Of a stretch of 40,565 nt of DNA, positions 16,901 to 24,602 are shown one piece after another. A program made the translations under genes and the position numbers. Under the pieces are notes generated by a model, which was not told the origin of the DNA, ran no database searches, and saw only the letters and a list, made by a program, of their open reading frames with translations. Where the stretch lies: NCBI GenBank assembly GCA_900550365.1, contig URRR01000022.1, positions 1-40,565 on the forward strand. The letters run 5' to 3'. Within the stretch, counting starts at the first letter, position 1. Every line of letters begins with the position of its first letter. This stretch comes from an uncultured Prevotella sp. (lineage in GTDB: Bacteria > Bacteroidota > Bacteroidia > Bacteroidales > Bacteroidaceae).

Positions 16901-18091
16901 TTCGGGGAAGAGCACTACCGGCTCAGTCCATGTGTAGCCGTCTTCAGAAGTCTGAAGCATGGTACGTCCCGGTGCCTGGTGCTCGCTGCGCGGGTTGGTA
17001 AGATAATGCATGTAGAACTTTCCGTGCCAGTATGCCATCATGGGCTGGTGGTTATAGAGCCACCCTAACTTGGCGCGCATGGTCTGTATGCTGTGCACGC
17101 CTACCACGGGCGACAGTCCGCCGTCGTGGCGGGCGGGCGTTGCCACTACGCTGCCGGTATAGTGTACGGCGTCACGGTTTTGCTTTATCAGGTTCTGTAC
17201 GGTCTCCTCGTCAGCCATGAACACGGTGCCGTGCTTGTGGCCTACGGGGAAGTTGACCGAGCCGGTACGGTCCTGGAAGGTCTTGAAGTCCTTTGTCCTT
17301 GCAGCTCCGTATATTCCGCGGCGGTAAGAGTCATAATAGATGTAGTACCAGCCTTCGGCCTGTGCCGTCGAGGGTCCTTCAGTGAAGCTCTCCGTGAACG
17401 GCTCTGACGGCTTGCTCCACGGGCCGTAAGGTGATGCGGCAAAGGCTACTTTAAGGTTGCGCTGCTTGCGTGAGTTGTCCTTAAGCACCATTACGTAGTC
17501 CTTGTCTCCACGCTTCAGTATGGTTGCGTCAATGCAGCTGAAGTCAGGGTCGATAAGAAGTCTGGCCTTGCTGAACTTCTTGAAGTCCTTTGTTGTTACG
17601 TAGTAGAGGCGGTGGTTGTTGTAATGGTCCTCCTCATAGTCGGGAAACTTGCCCGGCACGCATGAGGCCCAGGTTATCATGTATTGTTTTTTCACGTCGT
17701 CGTAGAACAGCTCCGGCGCCCAGACGTTTACCGTCGTGGTGTCTGTCATTACTTCGATGAAGCGCTCGTCACTCCAGTGGATAAGGTCTTTTGACGATGC
17801 GTAGCCGAAGCCGCGGTCGCCCTTCCAGCTTGAAGTCCATACAAGGTGGAACGTGCCGTCAGGTCCTTTTACTATCGATGGGTCACGCATCACTTTCTGC
17901 ACGCCTACCTCGGGGCGCAGGAATGTGCCCGGAATGGTGTCCCACTGCAGGCCGTCGTAACTGTAGATGAAGCGCAAACCCTCGTTGGCAGGCTCGCGGA
18001 AGGATGTTGAAACGTAAACGTCTTTTGCCGGCAAGGATGTCGGCATAAGCGTTGCCATTACCGCAATGGCGGACAGGAAAAGTTTTTTCAT
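13958..18091 (-). CDS. Three-module RG-II enzyme: GH43-like, GH143-like and GH142-like
   Basis: The protein has 1377 residues with a Sec signal peptide (about 22 residues, no lipobox). Residues of about 25-310 form a five-bladed GH43-like propeller with the full catalytic set: Asp70 in MRDPSI, Asp188 in SCIDATI and Glu238 in FTEGPS. Residues of about 315-690 form a sialidase-type propeller (SSDGGNTWRYPG) resembling GH143, followed by a beta-sandwich (about 695-855). Residues of about 886-1377 form an (alpha/alpha)6 domain (VEIYYFRWWSLRKH, CEWDGAIWPFATSQ) resembling GH142. GH143 removes the ulosonic acid Dha and GH142 removes beta-L-arabinofuranose; in B. thetaiotaomicron these two sit on one protein acting on RG-II. 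Dha and beta-L-arabinofuranose form chain D. The additional GH43-like module with intact catalytic residues is the notable feature. This is the first gene of the operon, with a promoter near 18195. Confidence 0.88.
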   Translation of the reverse strand: MKKLFLSAIAVMATLMPTSLPAKDVYVSTSFREPANEGLRFIYSYDGLQWDTIPGTFLRPEVGVQKVMRDPSIVKGPDGTFHLVWTSSWKGDRGFGYASSKDLIHWSDERFIEVMTDTTTVNVWAPELFYDDVKKQYMITWASCVPGKFPDYEEDHYNNHRLYYVTTKDFKKFSKARLLIDPDFSCIDATILKRGDKDYVMVLKDNSRKQRNLKVAFAASPYGPWSKPSEPFTESFTEGPSTAQAEGWYYIYYDSYRRGIYGAARTKDFKTFQDRTGSVNFPVGHKHGTVFMADEETVQNLIKQNRDAVHYTGSVVATPARHDGGLSPVVGVHSIQTMRAKLGWLYNHQPMMAYWHGKFYMHYLTNPRSEHQAPGRTMLQTSEDGYTWTEPVVLFPEYDVPDGFTKESLPGIVAKDLKAVMHQRVGFYVSKNDKLLATGNYNVALTPKDHPNDGNGIGRVVREIKADGTFGPIYFIYYNHDFNEKNTDFPYYKRSKDKAFVKACDEMIADPMMRMQWVEEADRNDDILPLKTPYKAFSGYTLPDGRKVALWKHAVTSISSDGGNTWRYPGKRAHGFVNSNAKIWGQRLSDGTYATVYNPAEYRWPLAISLSKDGLEYTTLNLVNGEVTPERHWGNYKSFGPQYTRGILEGNGTPKDGNLWVTYSNNKEDIWVSCIQVPVKLEATEHASGGFGRYSKLADMTDWNIYSPLWAPVKLDGEWLTLSDKDPYDYARVEKVIPATKELTVEFDVKAGQTDHGQLNIEFLDAKGNMCSRIVLDSAATMKVKGGARYGRMMKDYKAGQTYHIKAVLSVDGHIGTYYVNGKRATARMFDTPVDAITRIVFRTGDLFDKPDIETPADQFVDMPRADEEDPMATFAIANLTTKSSDADANAAVLRYDDYKHYADYFNTMEDENIVTFIPNSKSSEWMARNIPLFDCPDKDMVEIYYFRWWSLRKHIKRTPVGLGMTEFLVQRSYADRYNLIACAVGHHIMETRWLRDTTYLHQILNTWYHGNNGKAMQKMNKFSSWNPAAVYEAYKVLGDTAFVTALRPSLEEEYARWKRTNRLPNGLYWQGDVQDGMEESISGGRRKQYARPTINSYMYGNARALAQLNLLAGNASKAKEYDLEADTLKALIQSKLWNGKHSFFETVRGDTAAAVREAIGYIPWYFNLPDAKTYDEAWKQLEDEEGFSAPYGLTTAERRHPEFRSHGVGRCEWDGAIWPFATSQTLTAFANYLNTYPDPVLGDSTFFKQMKLYVESQHHRGRPYIGEYLDEKNGAWLMGDRERSRYYNHSTFADLVITGLAGLRPQADGSIVVNPLVPAGTWDYFCLDNVNYRGDVLTILYDKDGQRYHQGQGFMLFVNGKLAAKRDDLGKLTYKK

Positions 18092-18191
18092 ATCAGGTTT
18101 TGTTTATCTTAATGACGATTCGGTTAGTCGTTTGTAATCATCTTACACTTTCAATGAACGTCGGTTAGTAGTGATGTAAGGTATGCGTATG

Positions 18192-18199
18192 CAAATATA
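18192..18199 (-). promoter_or_regulatory. -7 promoter element of the RG-II enzyme operon
   Basis: The minus strand reads TATATTTG, matching TAnnTTTG, with an expected transcription start near 18187 and a leader of about 95 nt before the ATG at 18091. No good -33 TTTG is seen, which fits a promoter that depends on an activator such as the HTCS regulator. Confidence 0.55.
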
Positions 18200-18495
18200 A
18201 GTTTTTTTTCTTGTTTGGATGAAGTTTTTCATAAACAATCTTTCACGCCGGCCCCGACTTTTTTGTGCTTTGAAAATAACTTCTTGGCTAATTGCTTTTT
18301 GTCTTGAATTTTTGCTACTTTATTGACATTGTGTTATTTTGAAAATGTACGTCTGGAGATGCGTTACAGATGTCCGGCGGCCGGTCGTTGCGTGTATGGC
18401 AAGGCTGTATGTAGCCTTCATGATGACATTTAGACATCATTTTTGTCCCGAAATGCCGTCCGGAGGTATGCCGGAGGCCGTTTACAGCATTGCCG

Positions 18496-18557
18496 TTGAC
18501 GGCCTCCGGTGCAGCCGTTTGCGGCCTTTTGCAGGCCCAAAGACCGTCTTTTGCGCG
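18496..18557. repeat. Degenerate cluster of GCCGTCTTTT-type units
   Basis: Four diverged units (TTGACGGCCTCC, GCGGCCTTTTGC, AAAGACCGTCTTTTGC and a partial) lie in about 60 bp. It is the most decayed of the five clusters in the window. Confidence 0.6.
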
Positions 18558-18940
18558 TCATCACGCCATGAATTATTGCTCATGTCATGTCTGATGGTGC
18601 GTAAAATCATGATTGTCAGCGTGTTGTCTTTGCACACTTTTCCTTGCGATATTTCTGCCTTAGTGTTGATATTTTACGAATATTGAATTCTGAGAGGCTT
18701 AAGGAAAATCAATATGTAACGTTTATTGCCTGTTTCGTTTCTTTATGTCTTGTCTGCCGGTAAGTATGTGTTGCATGTTTGCCGAGGGCTGAAAGATTTG
18801 ACGGAAAACGCGGGTGGTGCACTGAACGACAGGAGGTCTGCGCACGTTTTAATATTGCAATTCAAATATCTTTTACTGAAACTTTATGTCGTAAATGGTT
18901 AAAATATTATGATAAAATGAAAATTGTTTGGCTAAAAGTA

Positions 18941-18971
18941 TTTGCAATTTGATAAAAGTTTTATACCTTTG
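18941..18971 (+). promoter_or_regulatory. Promoter of asnA
   Basis: A -33 TTTG (18941-18944) and a -7 TACCTTTG (18964-18971) are separated by 19 bases, a good Bacteroidetes promoter. The start should fall near 18976, giving a leader of about 50 nt before the ATG at 19025. Confidence 0.75.
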
Positions 18972-19024
18972 CCTCCGCTTTACTAATCAAAACAGTAATT
19001 ATAGTAATAAAAACAGATAATAAA

Positions 19025-20062
19025 ATGAGCAAACTAATCAGACCGATAGATTATAAGTCACCGCTCGACATGAGGCAGACCGAGCAGGGTATAAAGCTGA
19101 TAAAAGAGTTCTTCCAGCAGAATCTGGCTACGGAACTTCGTCTGCGGCGTGTCACCGCACCGCTGTTTGTGCTGAAAGGGCTCGGTATCAATGACGACCT
19201 TAACGGAGTAGAGCGGCCCGTGACGTTCCCGATAAAAGACCTTGGCGATGCCAAGGCAGAGGTGGTTCATTCGCTCGCAAAATGGAAACGCCTTACTCTG
19301 GCTGAGTATTCCATTGAACCGGGCTACGGAGTTTATGCCGACATGAACGCCATACGTGCCGACGAGGAGCTTGACAACCTGCATTCATTGTACGTGGACC
19401 AGTGGGACTGGGAGGCGGTTGTCACCCGCGAGCAACGCAACCTTGACTTCCTGAAAAGCATCGTGCGCCGTATCTACGCCGCGATAAGGCGCACTGAGTA
19501 TCTCGTATGTGAACGTTATTCGGCGCTGAAGCCGTTCCTGCCCGAGGATATTCACTTTATTCACAGTGAGGATTTGCTCGAGATGTATCCAGACAAGGAC
19601 GTGAAGGAGCGTGAGAACCTGATTTGCAAGAAGTACGGGGCTGTGTTTATTATCGGCATCGGCGGCCGGTTGGCCGACGGCAAGCCGCATGACGGCCGTG
19701 CGCCTGACTATGACGACTGGACAACGGACACGGGCAACGGGCATAAAGGCCTCAATGGCGACATCCTGATATGGTATCCTACGCTCGACCGGGCCGTAGA
19801 GCTGTCGTCAATGGGTATCCGCGTTGACAAGGAGTCGTTGTTGCGTCAGCTCGAGATAACCGGTCAGCTGGCACGCAAGGAGCTGTATTTCCATAAGAAG
19901 CTGCTTGCAGGTGAGCTGCCGCTGAGCATCGGCGGCGGCATCGGTCAGAGCCGTCTGTGCCTCGTATTGCTGCATAAGGCACACTTGGGCGAAATCCAGG
20001 CCAGCATATGGCCTGACGAAATGGTGCGCGAATGCATGGAACTTGGCATGACAATTATTTAA
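19025..20062 (+). CDS. asnA: Aspartate-ammonia ligase (asparagine synthetase A)
   Basis: This 345-residue cytosolic enzyme makes asparagine from aspartate, ammonia and ATP, giving AMP and pyrophosphate. It is full length for the AsnA family, which resembles class II aminoacyl-tRNA synthetases. Diagnostic stretches are FFQQNLATELRLRRVTAPLF near the N-terminus, LAKWKRLTLAEY, a DMNAIRADEELDNLHS segment, YVDQWDWE and a C-terminal class II motif 3-like SIGGGIGQSRLCL. The start is supported by a promoter about 50 bp upstream. The gene stands alone; it is convergent with dnaX, and the two are separated by a perfect 43-bp inverted repeat. Confidence 0.97.
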   Translation: MSKLIRPIDYKSPLDMRQTEQGIKLIKEFFQQNLATELRLRRVTAPLFVLKGLGINDDLNGVERPVTFPIKDLGDAKAEVVHSLAKWKRLTLAEYSIEPGYGVYADMNAIRADEELDNLHSLYVDQWDWEAVVTREQRNLDFLKSIVRRIYAAIRRTEYLVCERYSALKPFLPEDIHFIHSEDLLEMYPDKDVKERENLICKKYGAVFIIGIGGRLADGKPHDGRAPDYDDWTTDTGNGHKGLNGDILIWYPTLDRAVELSSMGIRVDKESLLRQLEITGQLARKELYFHKKLLAGELPLSIGGGIGQSRLCLVLLHKAHLGEIQASIWPDEMVRECMELGMTII

Positions 20063-20222
20063 TTCATAATTCACAATTCACTTCTTTCAATTCATAATTC
20101 ACAATTCATAATTCATAATTGGGCAAATAAACAATGTTTGTATTGTAAACATCCACTCAATTATGAATTATGAATTGTGAATTATGAATTGAAAGAAGTG
20201 TATTATGAATTAAAAAGAAGTG
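20061..20222. terminator. Perfect 43-bp inverted repeat between convergent asnA and dnaX
   Basis: The left arm (20079-20121) begins CACTTCTTTCAATTCATAAT, and the right arm (20158-20200) is its exact complement over 43 bases, with a 36-base loop. Both arms are built of AATTCATAATTC/AATTCACAATTC subrepeats, and more copies flank them. Placed between two converging genes, it probably ends transcription from both sides. Confidence 0.85.
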
Positions 20223-20224
20223 AT

Positions 20225-22051
20225 TTAGTTAAGTTCCAGATTAAGCATTTCACTTAGTTTCTCAAATGCTTTATTGTCACGTTTCAGCTCGTCAAAACGT
20301 TCTTTGTTTGTGAGGATACGTTTTACTTCCTCTGGTTTTGCGAGCCTTATGTTCAGCGTGATGGCACTGTTTTTCAAGGCGATAGCAAGCGTGTTGCGTA
20401 TTCTTCCTTTGATTTTCGTTATGTCGTCAAGCAGTATCTGGTTGTCTACCACAACCTCGATATCCGGGAAACTGGTTATGGCCGGTGTCATGTTCTTCAT
20501 TCTCGTTGCGATACCCGTCATTGCCTGAGGCATGCGGTTACACATTGATATCCACTGGGTGAGCAGTTGTTCTTCGGTAAACTCGTTTCTGTCGCCCGTG
20601 TCATGGTCGGCAGTTACGGTCTCGATGAATTGCTGTGGCTCTTCGCTGCGTCGTCTCAGGTTGTCGAAAGTCTTGCCTATTTTTCCGAGTTTCAGTCCTT
20701 TCAGAGTGCCTGGCACGGGTGAGCCAGTGGTTGTCGCGCTTGCTGTTGCGGTTCCGGCAGCCGTAGGTTGCGGTTCCGTCTGTGCTGTCTTTTGTGTATA
20801 AGTACTGCCTTCGCGTGACGATGTAGCCGTGCGTCGTCGTACCGGAGGCTCAGCCTTGGCCACCTGCATAGCCTCTGCCGGCTGAGCGCTCATAAGTCTT
20901 TTGAACAGGGATTTCAGTCTCTTGGGGCCACGCCCCGCACCGGCGCTGTCGTCATCAGGCTGGGTTATCTGCGAAATCTCTATCAGCGTGAGTTCTACCA
21001 GTAGTCTCTTGTTGCCGCTCTGTCGGTAGTTGATGTCGCAGTCGTTCATTATCTTCAGTGCCTTATACAAGAAAGCGGCGGGGCATCTCTTAGCCTGTTC
21101 CTTATATTTCTCGGCCTGCCGTGCTCCCGTCTGCAGCAGCGGCAGAGTCTGTTTGTCCTTAGCCATGAGCACGTTCCTTACGTGTACGGCCAGTCCGCTT
21201 ATCAGATTGGCGCCGTCAAAGCCCTTGTTTATTATGCTGTCGAGCATCACCATTACGTCAGCCGTCTTGTTTTCAAGGCACAGGTCGATGATTCTGAAGT
21301 AATTGTCGGTGTCAAGTACGTTGAGGTCTTCAATGACTTTGCTGTACGTTATGTTGCCTTGGCAGAAGCTGGCGGCCTGGTCAAACACGGAGAGAGCATC
21401 CCTCATGCCGCCGTCGGCCTTCTCGGCTATCACGTTGAGAGCCTCCTCCTCATACGTTATTCCTTCCTTCTCGGCCACCATCTTGAGTTGTCCCACGATG
21501 CCTTGGACGGTCATTCGCTCAAAATCATATATCTGGCAGCGCGATATTATGGTAGGAAGTATCTTGTGTTTCTCGGTCGTCGCGAGTATGAATATCACGT
21601 GGGCGGGCGGTTCCTCGAGTGTTTTGAGGAAGGCGTTGAACGCTGCCGTTGACAGCATGTGTACCTCGTCGATGATGAACACCTTGTATTTGCCGACCTG
21701 GGGCGGTATGCGTGTCTGCTCCATCAGCGCCTTGATGTTCTCAACTGAGTTGTTGCTTGCCGCGTCAAGTTCGTATATGTTGTACGAGCGTTGTTCGTTG
21801 AAGGCCTTGCAACTCTCACATTCGTTGCAGGCTTCGCCCTCGTTTGTGGGGTTAAGACAGTTTATTGCTTTAGCGAAAATGCGGGCACATGTAGTCTTGC
21901 CCACGCCTCTCGGCCCGCAGAAGAGGTAGGCATGAGCCAGCTTTCCGCTCTTGACGGCGTTCTTAAGCGTTGTGGTCAGGGCACTCTGTCCTACCACGGC
22001 GTCGAACGTCATGGGCCTGTATTTTCGTGCGGAAACTATGTATTCGGTCAT
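20225..22051 (-). CDS. dnaX: DNA polymerase III subunit gamma/tau
   Basis: This 608-residue clamp-loader ATPase of the replisome loads the beta clamp onto primed DNA. The AAA+ core is intact: Walker A GPRGVGKT (46-53), four zinc-binding cysteines (65, 75, 78, 81), Walker B FIIDEVH (125-131) and the sensor/arginine-finger SRC (170-172). Domain III follows to about residue 360. A low-complexity Ala/Thr/Pro-rich linker (about 385-445) and a tau-like C-terminal domain follow. I saw no run of A residues typical of the programmed frameshift that makes the short gamma form. It lies downstream of the lipoprotein gene across a 180-bp G/T then A/C repeat spacer. Confidence 0.97.
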   Translation of the reverse strand: MTEYIVSARKYRPMTFDAVVGQSALTTTLKNAVKSGKLAHAYLFCGPRGVGKTTCARIFAKAINCLNPTNEGEACNECESCKAFNEQRSYNIYELDAASNNSVENIKALMEQTRIPPQVGKYKVFIIDEVHMLSTAAFNAFLKTLEEPPAHVIFILATTEKHKILPTIISRCQIYDFERMTVQGIVGQLKMVAEKEGITYEEEALNVIAEKADGGMRDALSVFDQAASFCQGNITYSKVIEDLNVLDTDNYFRIIDLCLENKTADVMVMLDSIINKGFDGANLISGLAVHVRNVLMAKDKQTLPLLQTGARQAEKYKEQAKRCPAAFLYKALKIMNDCDINYRQSGNKRLLVELTLIEISQITQPDDDSAGAGRGPKRLKSLFKRLMSAQPAEAMQVAKAEPPVRRRTATSSREGSTYTQKTAQTEPQPTAAGTATASATTTGSPVPGTLKGLKLGKIGKTFDNLRRRSEEPQQFIETVTADHDTGDRNEFTEEQLLTQWISMCNRMPQAMTGIATRMKNMTPAITSFPDIEVVVDNQILLDDITKIKGRIRNTLAIALKNSAITLNIRLAKPEEVKRILTNKERFDELKRDNKAFEKLSEMLNLELN

Positions 22052-22061
22052 ATATTTTTGC

Positions 22062-22225
22062 GGTTATTGGGTTTAAAGGTTATCAGGTTTTGAGAGTTTA
22101 GCGGTTTGAGGGGTATCCGGTTTTACGGTTTTAGGTTGTATGAGGTTCTGGTTTTAGGGATTGAAGGTCTGAGATTATTCAAGAAAACCTGCAAACCTTA
22201 AAACTCGATGACCTTAAAACCGGAC
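22062..22225. repeat. G/T-rich then A/C-rich self-complementary spacer repeat
   Basis: The plus strand carries degenerate GGTTTT units (for example ATCCGGTTTTACGGTTTT) up to about 22170, then AAAACC units (ACCTTAAAACCGG, CACTAAAACCTT). The two halves are imperfectly complementary and could form a long bulged hairpin. The same design occurs at 29268, 36830 and 38284; the tract at 34513 has only the A/C half. Confidence 0.75.
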
Positions 22226-22231
22226 ACAACA

Positions 22232-22681
22232 CTAAAACCTTGTGAGTTGCAGTGTGGCGTAGTCTGAGCGCAACATGAGTTTGTCGCCGTCGGCAGAGAC
22301 GACCTCAAACTCAGTGGTCGCGGCATTCATGCCGAACGGGAGCATGTCTTCCGGTGTGGCGTCTACGCCTCCGTCGCTCGTGTTCGCACGCCGTTTGAAG
22401 TCTTTCATAACCACTTTCGAGCGGCCGTCCTTGTATTCAAAGCGGCCGATAAACGAGCCATAGCCGCCCGGACCCTGTTTCTCGGCCACCTCTACCACCA
22501 TGCGTGTGATGCCGTAATATATTCTCTCACACTCATGCATCTGGCCGTCAGCCCTTGTCTCGAAGCGTTCCAGGCGCCAGTATCCCTCGATGTCCTCGTC
22601 GATAGGGTCTTTCCAGTCACATCCGCAGCACATTGCGCATGCCAAAAAGGCCGTCAAGGCCATTCTAATTATCTTGCCCAT
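22232..22681 (-). CDS. Small lipoprotein, lipocalin-like
   Basis: The protein has 149 residues. A hydrophobic N-terminus ends in a cysteine cluster (AMCCGC, Cys21) just before DWKDP, suggesting a lipid anchor, although the lipobox is not canonical. The rest (EDIEGYWRLERFET, then alternating beta strands ending LMLRSDYATLQLTRF) has the look of the Bacteroidetes lipocalin-like lipoproteins, which begin with a G-x-W motif. Function is unknown. Its start overlaps the end of the Wzi-like gene by 13 bp, so the two are very likely co-translated and may work together at the outer membrane. Confidence 0.75.
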   Translation of the reverse strand: MGKIIRMALTAFLACAMCCGCDWKDPIDEDIEGYWRLERFETRADGQMHECERIYYGITRMVVEVAEKQGPGGYGSFIGRFEYKDGRSKVVMKDFKRRANTSDGGVDATPEDMLPFGMNAATTEFEVVSADGDKLMLRSDYATLQLTRF

Positions 22682-24141
22682 AGTAATCCTGTTTTTCTTA
22701 TTGTCAGCATGCCTCCGGTGCTGTTGCCGAGGTAGTCGCCGCTGTCAACGCCGCAGCTTACCGTGAATTGCCAGCCCTTCAGGCGTTTGGGGCTGTATGT
22801 GGTCTCAAACAGCATGCTGTTCTGATGCCTTATATCGTCAAGGGGTGCGTCATATGTGCCCCAGTGGCGGGCGAACGACAGCAGCATGCGGTAAGTCCAC
22901 TCGTCTGACGGGTCGCCGCTTATGCCGACGTGGTTAACCTTCACACGGTTGCTGCGGAATGTCAGTGAGCCGTCATCATTATACACTGGACCCGTAACGA
23001 AGGGTATGCCCATGTTCTGTCCCCAGTGCGTCCAGGGGTAGTCGCCGTGGTTATAGTAATTGTCACGGCCGCTCATCTGCAGGTCGGTGAACGAGCCGCC
23101 AACGCCGTCGTAGAGTACAGGTCCGGTCTGGTCAGTAGTGTTCAGCCCTTCCCACAGTACCTTCGAGACGAACCGGTTCTCAGGAAGCGTAACCTCAACG
23201 CCTATCTGTCCGTCTTTCCAGCGGCCATACTGCCACGTCATCTGCGAGTGGTCGTCAAAGAAATGCTCGTAATACAGGCGTGCCTTCCACGTCTTAGCCT
23301 CATAGTTCAGCGCGAAGTTCCAGCTGCCCGTATGGTTGCCCTCTATGTTCTCTATGGTGCTTTTCTGCTTCGGAATTATCGCTTTGAGGAAGTCAGAGAC
23401 GCCTTCAGGCATGTCTGCGACAAACGTCAGCGAGCCGTCAGCCTCCTTAGTCCACTTGCTTCCGCCGAACTGAGCCGTCTCAATCATGCCTATCTCCATT
23501 GTCAGTGGAAACACATCAGCGTTGCCCACCTTAAACATGAGCGACTTGGTATGGTAAATATCGTTCTTGGAGAACGTGCGGCCGGCCGATACAAAGTCAC
23601 CGCGCCACGCCCCGTCGGTCAGCACTCCGTAGCCGAAATGTCCTTTCAGGGCAAACCAGCCCTTGGTAAACGGCACGTTCCAGTAGTCTTTTATCTCGAG
23701 CCTTACCTGCGGAATAGGTCGGGCGTTAGGCCCTTCAACCATCATGCCGCCAGACAGCCGCATGTCTTTATCCAGCGGAAAGGCGTCGCGCTCCTTGCTG
23801 CCTACGCTCAGGGTGATAGCCTTCCACGTAATGTCGGCATACGCCTGCTGCACCACGAAGGGCGCCTGATGGTCAACGGCGCCGGCAAGGTCGAGTCCGG
23901 CCTGCAGGCTCCAGCCCTTTCTCATGCGCTTGTCATACCTTACGCCGGCGCGCAGATAACCGCTGTTAGGCCGCTCTGACGACAGACCGTAGCGGTTAGC
24001 CGTAAACCAAAGCGGGGCATACTTGCCTGAAGATACGTTGCCTGACAGCTCCACGCCGTAACGTAACGAGTCGCTCTGGGCCACGGCCTGACCGGCACAC
24101 AGCGGCAGCAAGGCCGCCAATAAGCACTTGATTATTTTCAT
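22669..24141 (-). CDS. Wzi-family outer-membrane (capsule assembly) protein
   Basis: I chose the ATG at 24141 (490 residues), because it gives a clean signal peptide (MKIIKCLLAALLPLCAGQAVAQ) and a leader of about 60 nt from the promoter at 24209. The longer frame from 24195 begins almost at the transcription start. The mature protein is a run of amphipathic strands (KAPLWFTANRYG-like opening, LRAGVRYDKRMRKGW, repeated aromatic-ended strands), typical of the Wzi beta-barrel family that binds capsular polysaccharide at the surface. In Bacteroidetes the family is widespread and not always tied to capsule loci. It overlaps the lipoprotein gene downstream. Confidence 0.8.
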   Translation of the reverse strand: MKIIKCLLAALLPLCAGQAVAQSDSLRYGVELSGNVSSGKYAPLWFTANRYGLSSERPNSGYLRAGVRYDKRMRKGWSLQAGLDLAGAVDHQAPFVVQQAYADITWKAITLSVGSKERDAFPLDKDMRLSGGMMVEGPNARPIPQVRLEIKDYWNVPFTKGWFALKGHFGYGVLTDGAWRGDFVSAGRTFSKNDIYHTKSLMFKVGNADVFPLTMEIGMIETAQFGGSKWTKEADGSLTFVADMPEGVSDFLKAIIPKQKSTIENIEGNHTGSWNFALNYEAKTWKARLYYEHFFDDHSQMTWQYGRWKDGQIGVEVTLPENRFVSKVLWEGLNTTDQTGPVLYDGVGGSFTDLQMSGRDNYYNHGDYPWTHWGQNMGIPFVTGPVYNDDGSLTFRSNRVKVNHVGISGDPSDEWTYRMLLSFARHWGTYDAPLDDIRHQNSMLFETTYSPKRLKGWQFTVSCGVDSGDYLGNSTGGMLTIRKTGLLWAR

Positions 24142-24208
24142 CTGAACAGATTGTAGATAGATGTTACGCGGCAGCATAAAGCCGCATACAGTCATTATTA
24201 AGCGATGA

Positions 24209-24216
24209 CAAAATTA
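24209..24216 (-). promoter_or_regulatory. -7 promoter element of the wzi-like gene
   Basis: The minus strand reads TAATTTTG, matching TAnnTTTG. The expected start near 24204 supports the ATG at 24141 over the one at 24195. Confidence 0.5.
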
Positions 24217-24393
24217 CAATAAATTTCCCGTATGGTAAAATAAATGCCGGAGAAAGTGCACAATCGGCATCTGCCATACATGCACATGCTGTGTGAATGG
24301 CGTGAAAACAGTAACTTTTCAGCCCGTTCTGGTTAATCTGTCTGCTTTTATCGCTTTGCTAAGTGATAATCAGGAACAAAACAGCAGGCCGTT

Positions 24394-24488
24394 GCTTACA
24401 ATCTGAAAGGCCGTCTTTTAGCTCGCGTTTTGCCGTCTTTTACAAGCCAAAAGACGGTCTTTTGCAAGCCCGTTTGCCGCCTTTTACA
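24394..24488. repeat. Cluster of AAAAGACGGTCTTTT palindromic units
   Basis: Units include TGAAAGGCCGTCTTTTA, GTTTTGCCGTCTTTTAC, CCAAAAGACGGTCTTTTGC and GTTTGCCGCCTTTTAC, spaced about 23 bp apart. Same family as at 1261, 9959, 18496 and 33553. Confidence 0.8.
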
Positions 24489-24590
24489 CAGCGTATGGAA
24501 GTAAGCAGCAACAGCATAGCCTGACTGACAAACCGTAAAATGTGTTCTTTTAACCGTAAAAAATATATCAGCCGTATATGATAATATGTG

Positions 24591-24598
24591 TATCTTTG
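24591..24598 (+). promoter_or_regulatory. -7 promoter element of the ribD-like gene
   Basis: TATCTTTG is followed by CGCC and then the ATG at 24603, the same spacing as at the sensor gene (898-905). This suggests a leaderless transcript or use of the ATG at 24624. Confidence 0.65.
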
Positions 24599-24602
24599 CG
24601 CC

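Larger units (their letters stand above)
18092..19024. other. Divergent promoter region between the RG-II operon and asnA
   Basis: This 933-bp gap contains the promoters of both flanking genes and the repeat cluster at 18496-18557. An open frame of 115 codons at 18339-18686 runs through the repeats and looks like no known protein. I see no RNA gene. Confidence 0.6.
24142..24602. other. Divergent promoter region between the wzi-like and ribD-like genes
   Basis: This 460-bp gap contains promoters for both sides and the palindromic repeat cluster at 24394-24488. Frames reading through the cluster on the minus strand are repeat-driven and were not accepted as genes. Confidence 0.6.

Noticed and set aside
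18339..18686. 115-codon plus-strand frame between the GH43 fusion and asnA
   Set aside because: It runs through the palindromic repeats, has no promoter and its product resembles nothing known.
22053..22060. TATTTTTG on the plus strand near the dnaX start
   Set aside because: It points away from dnaX into a spacer repeat with no plus-strand gene.
23026..23979. 317-codon plus-strand frame opposite the Wzi-like gene
   Set aside because: It lies wholly inside a convincing gene on the other strand and its product is low-complexity and unlike any family.
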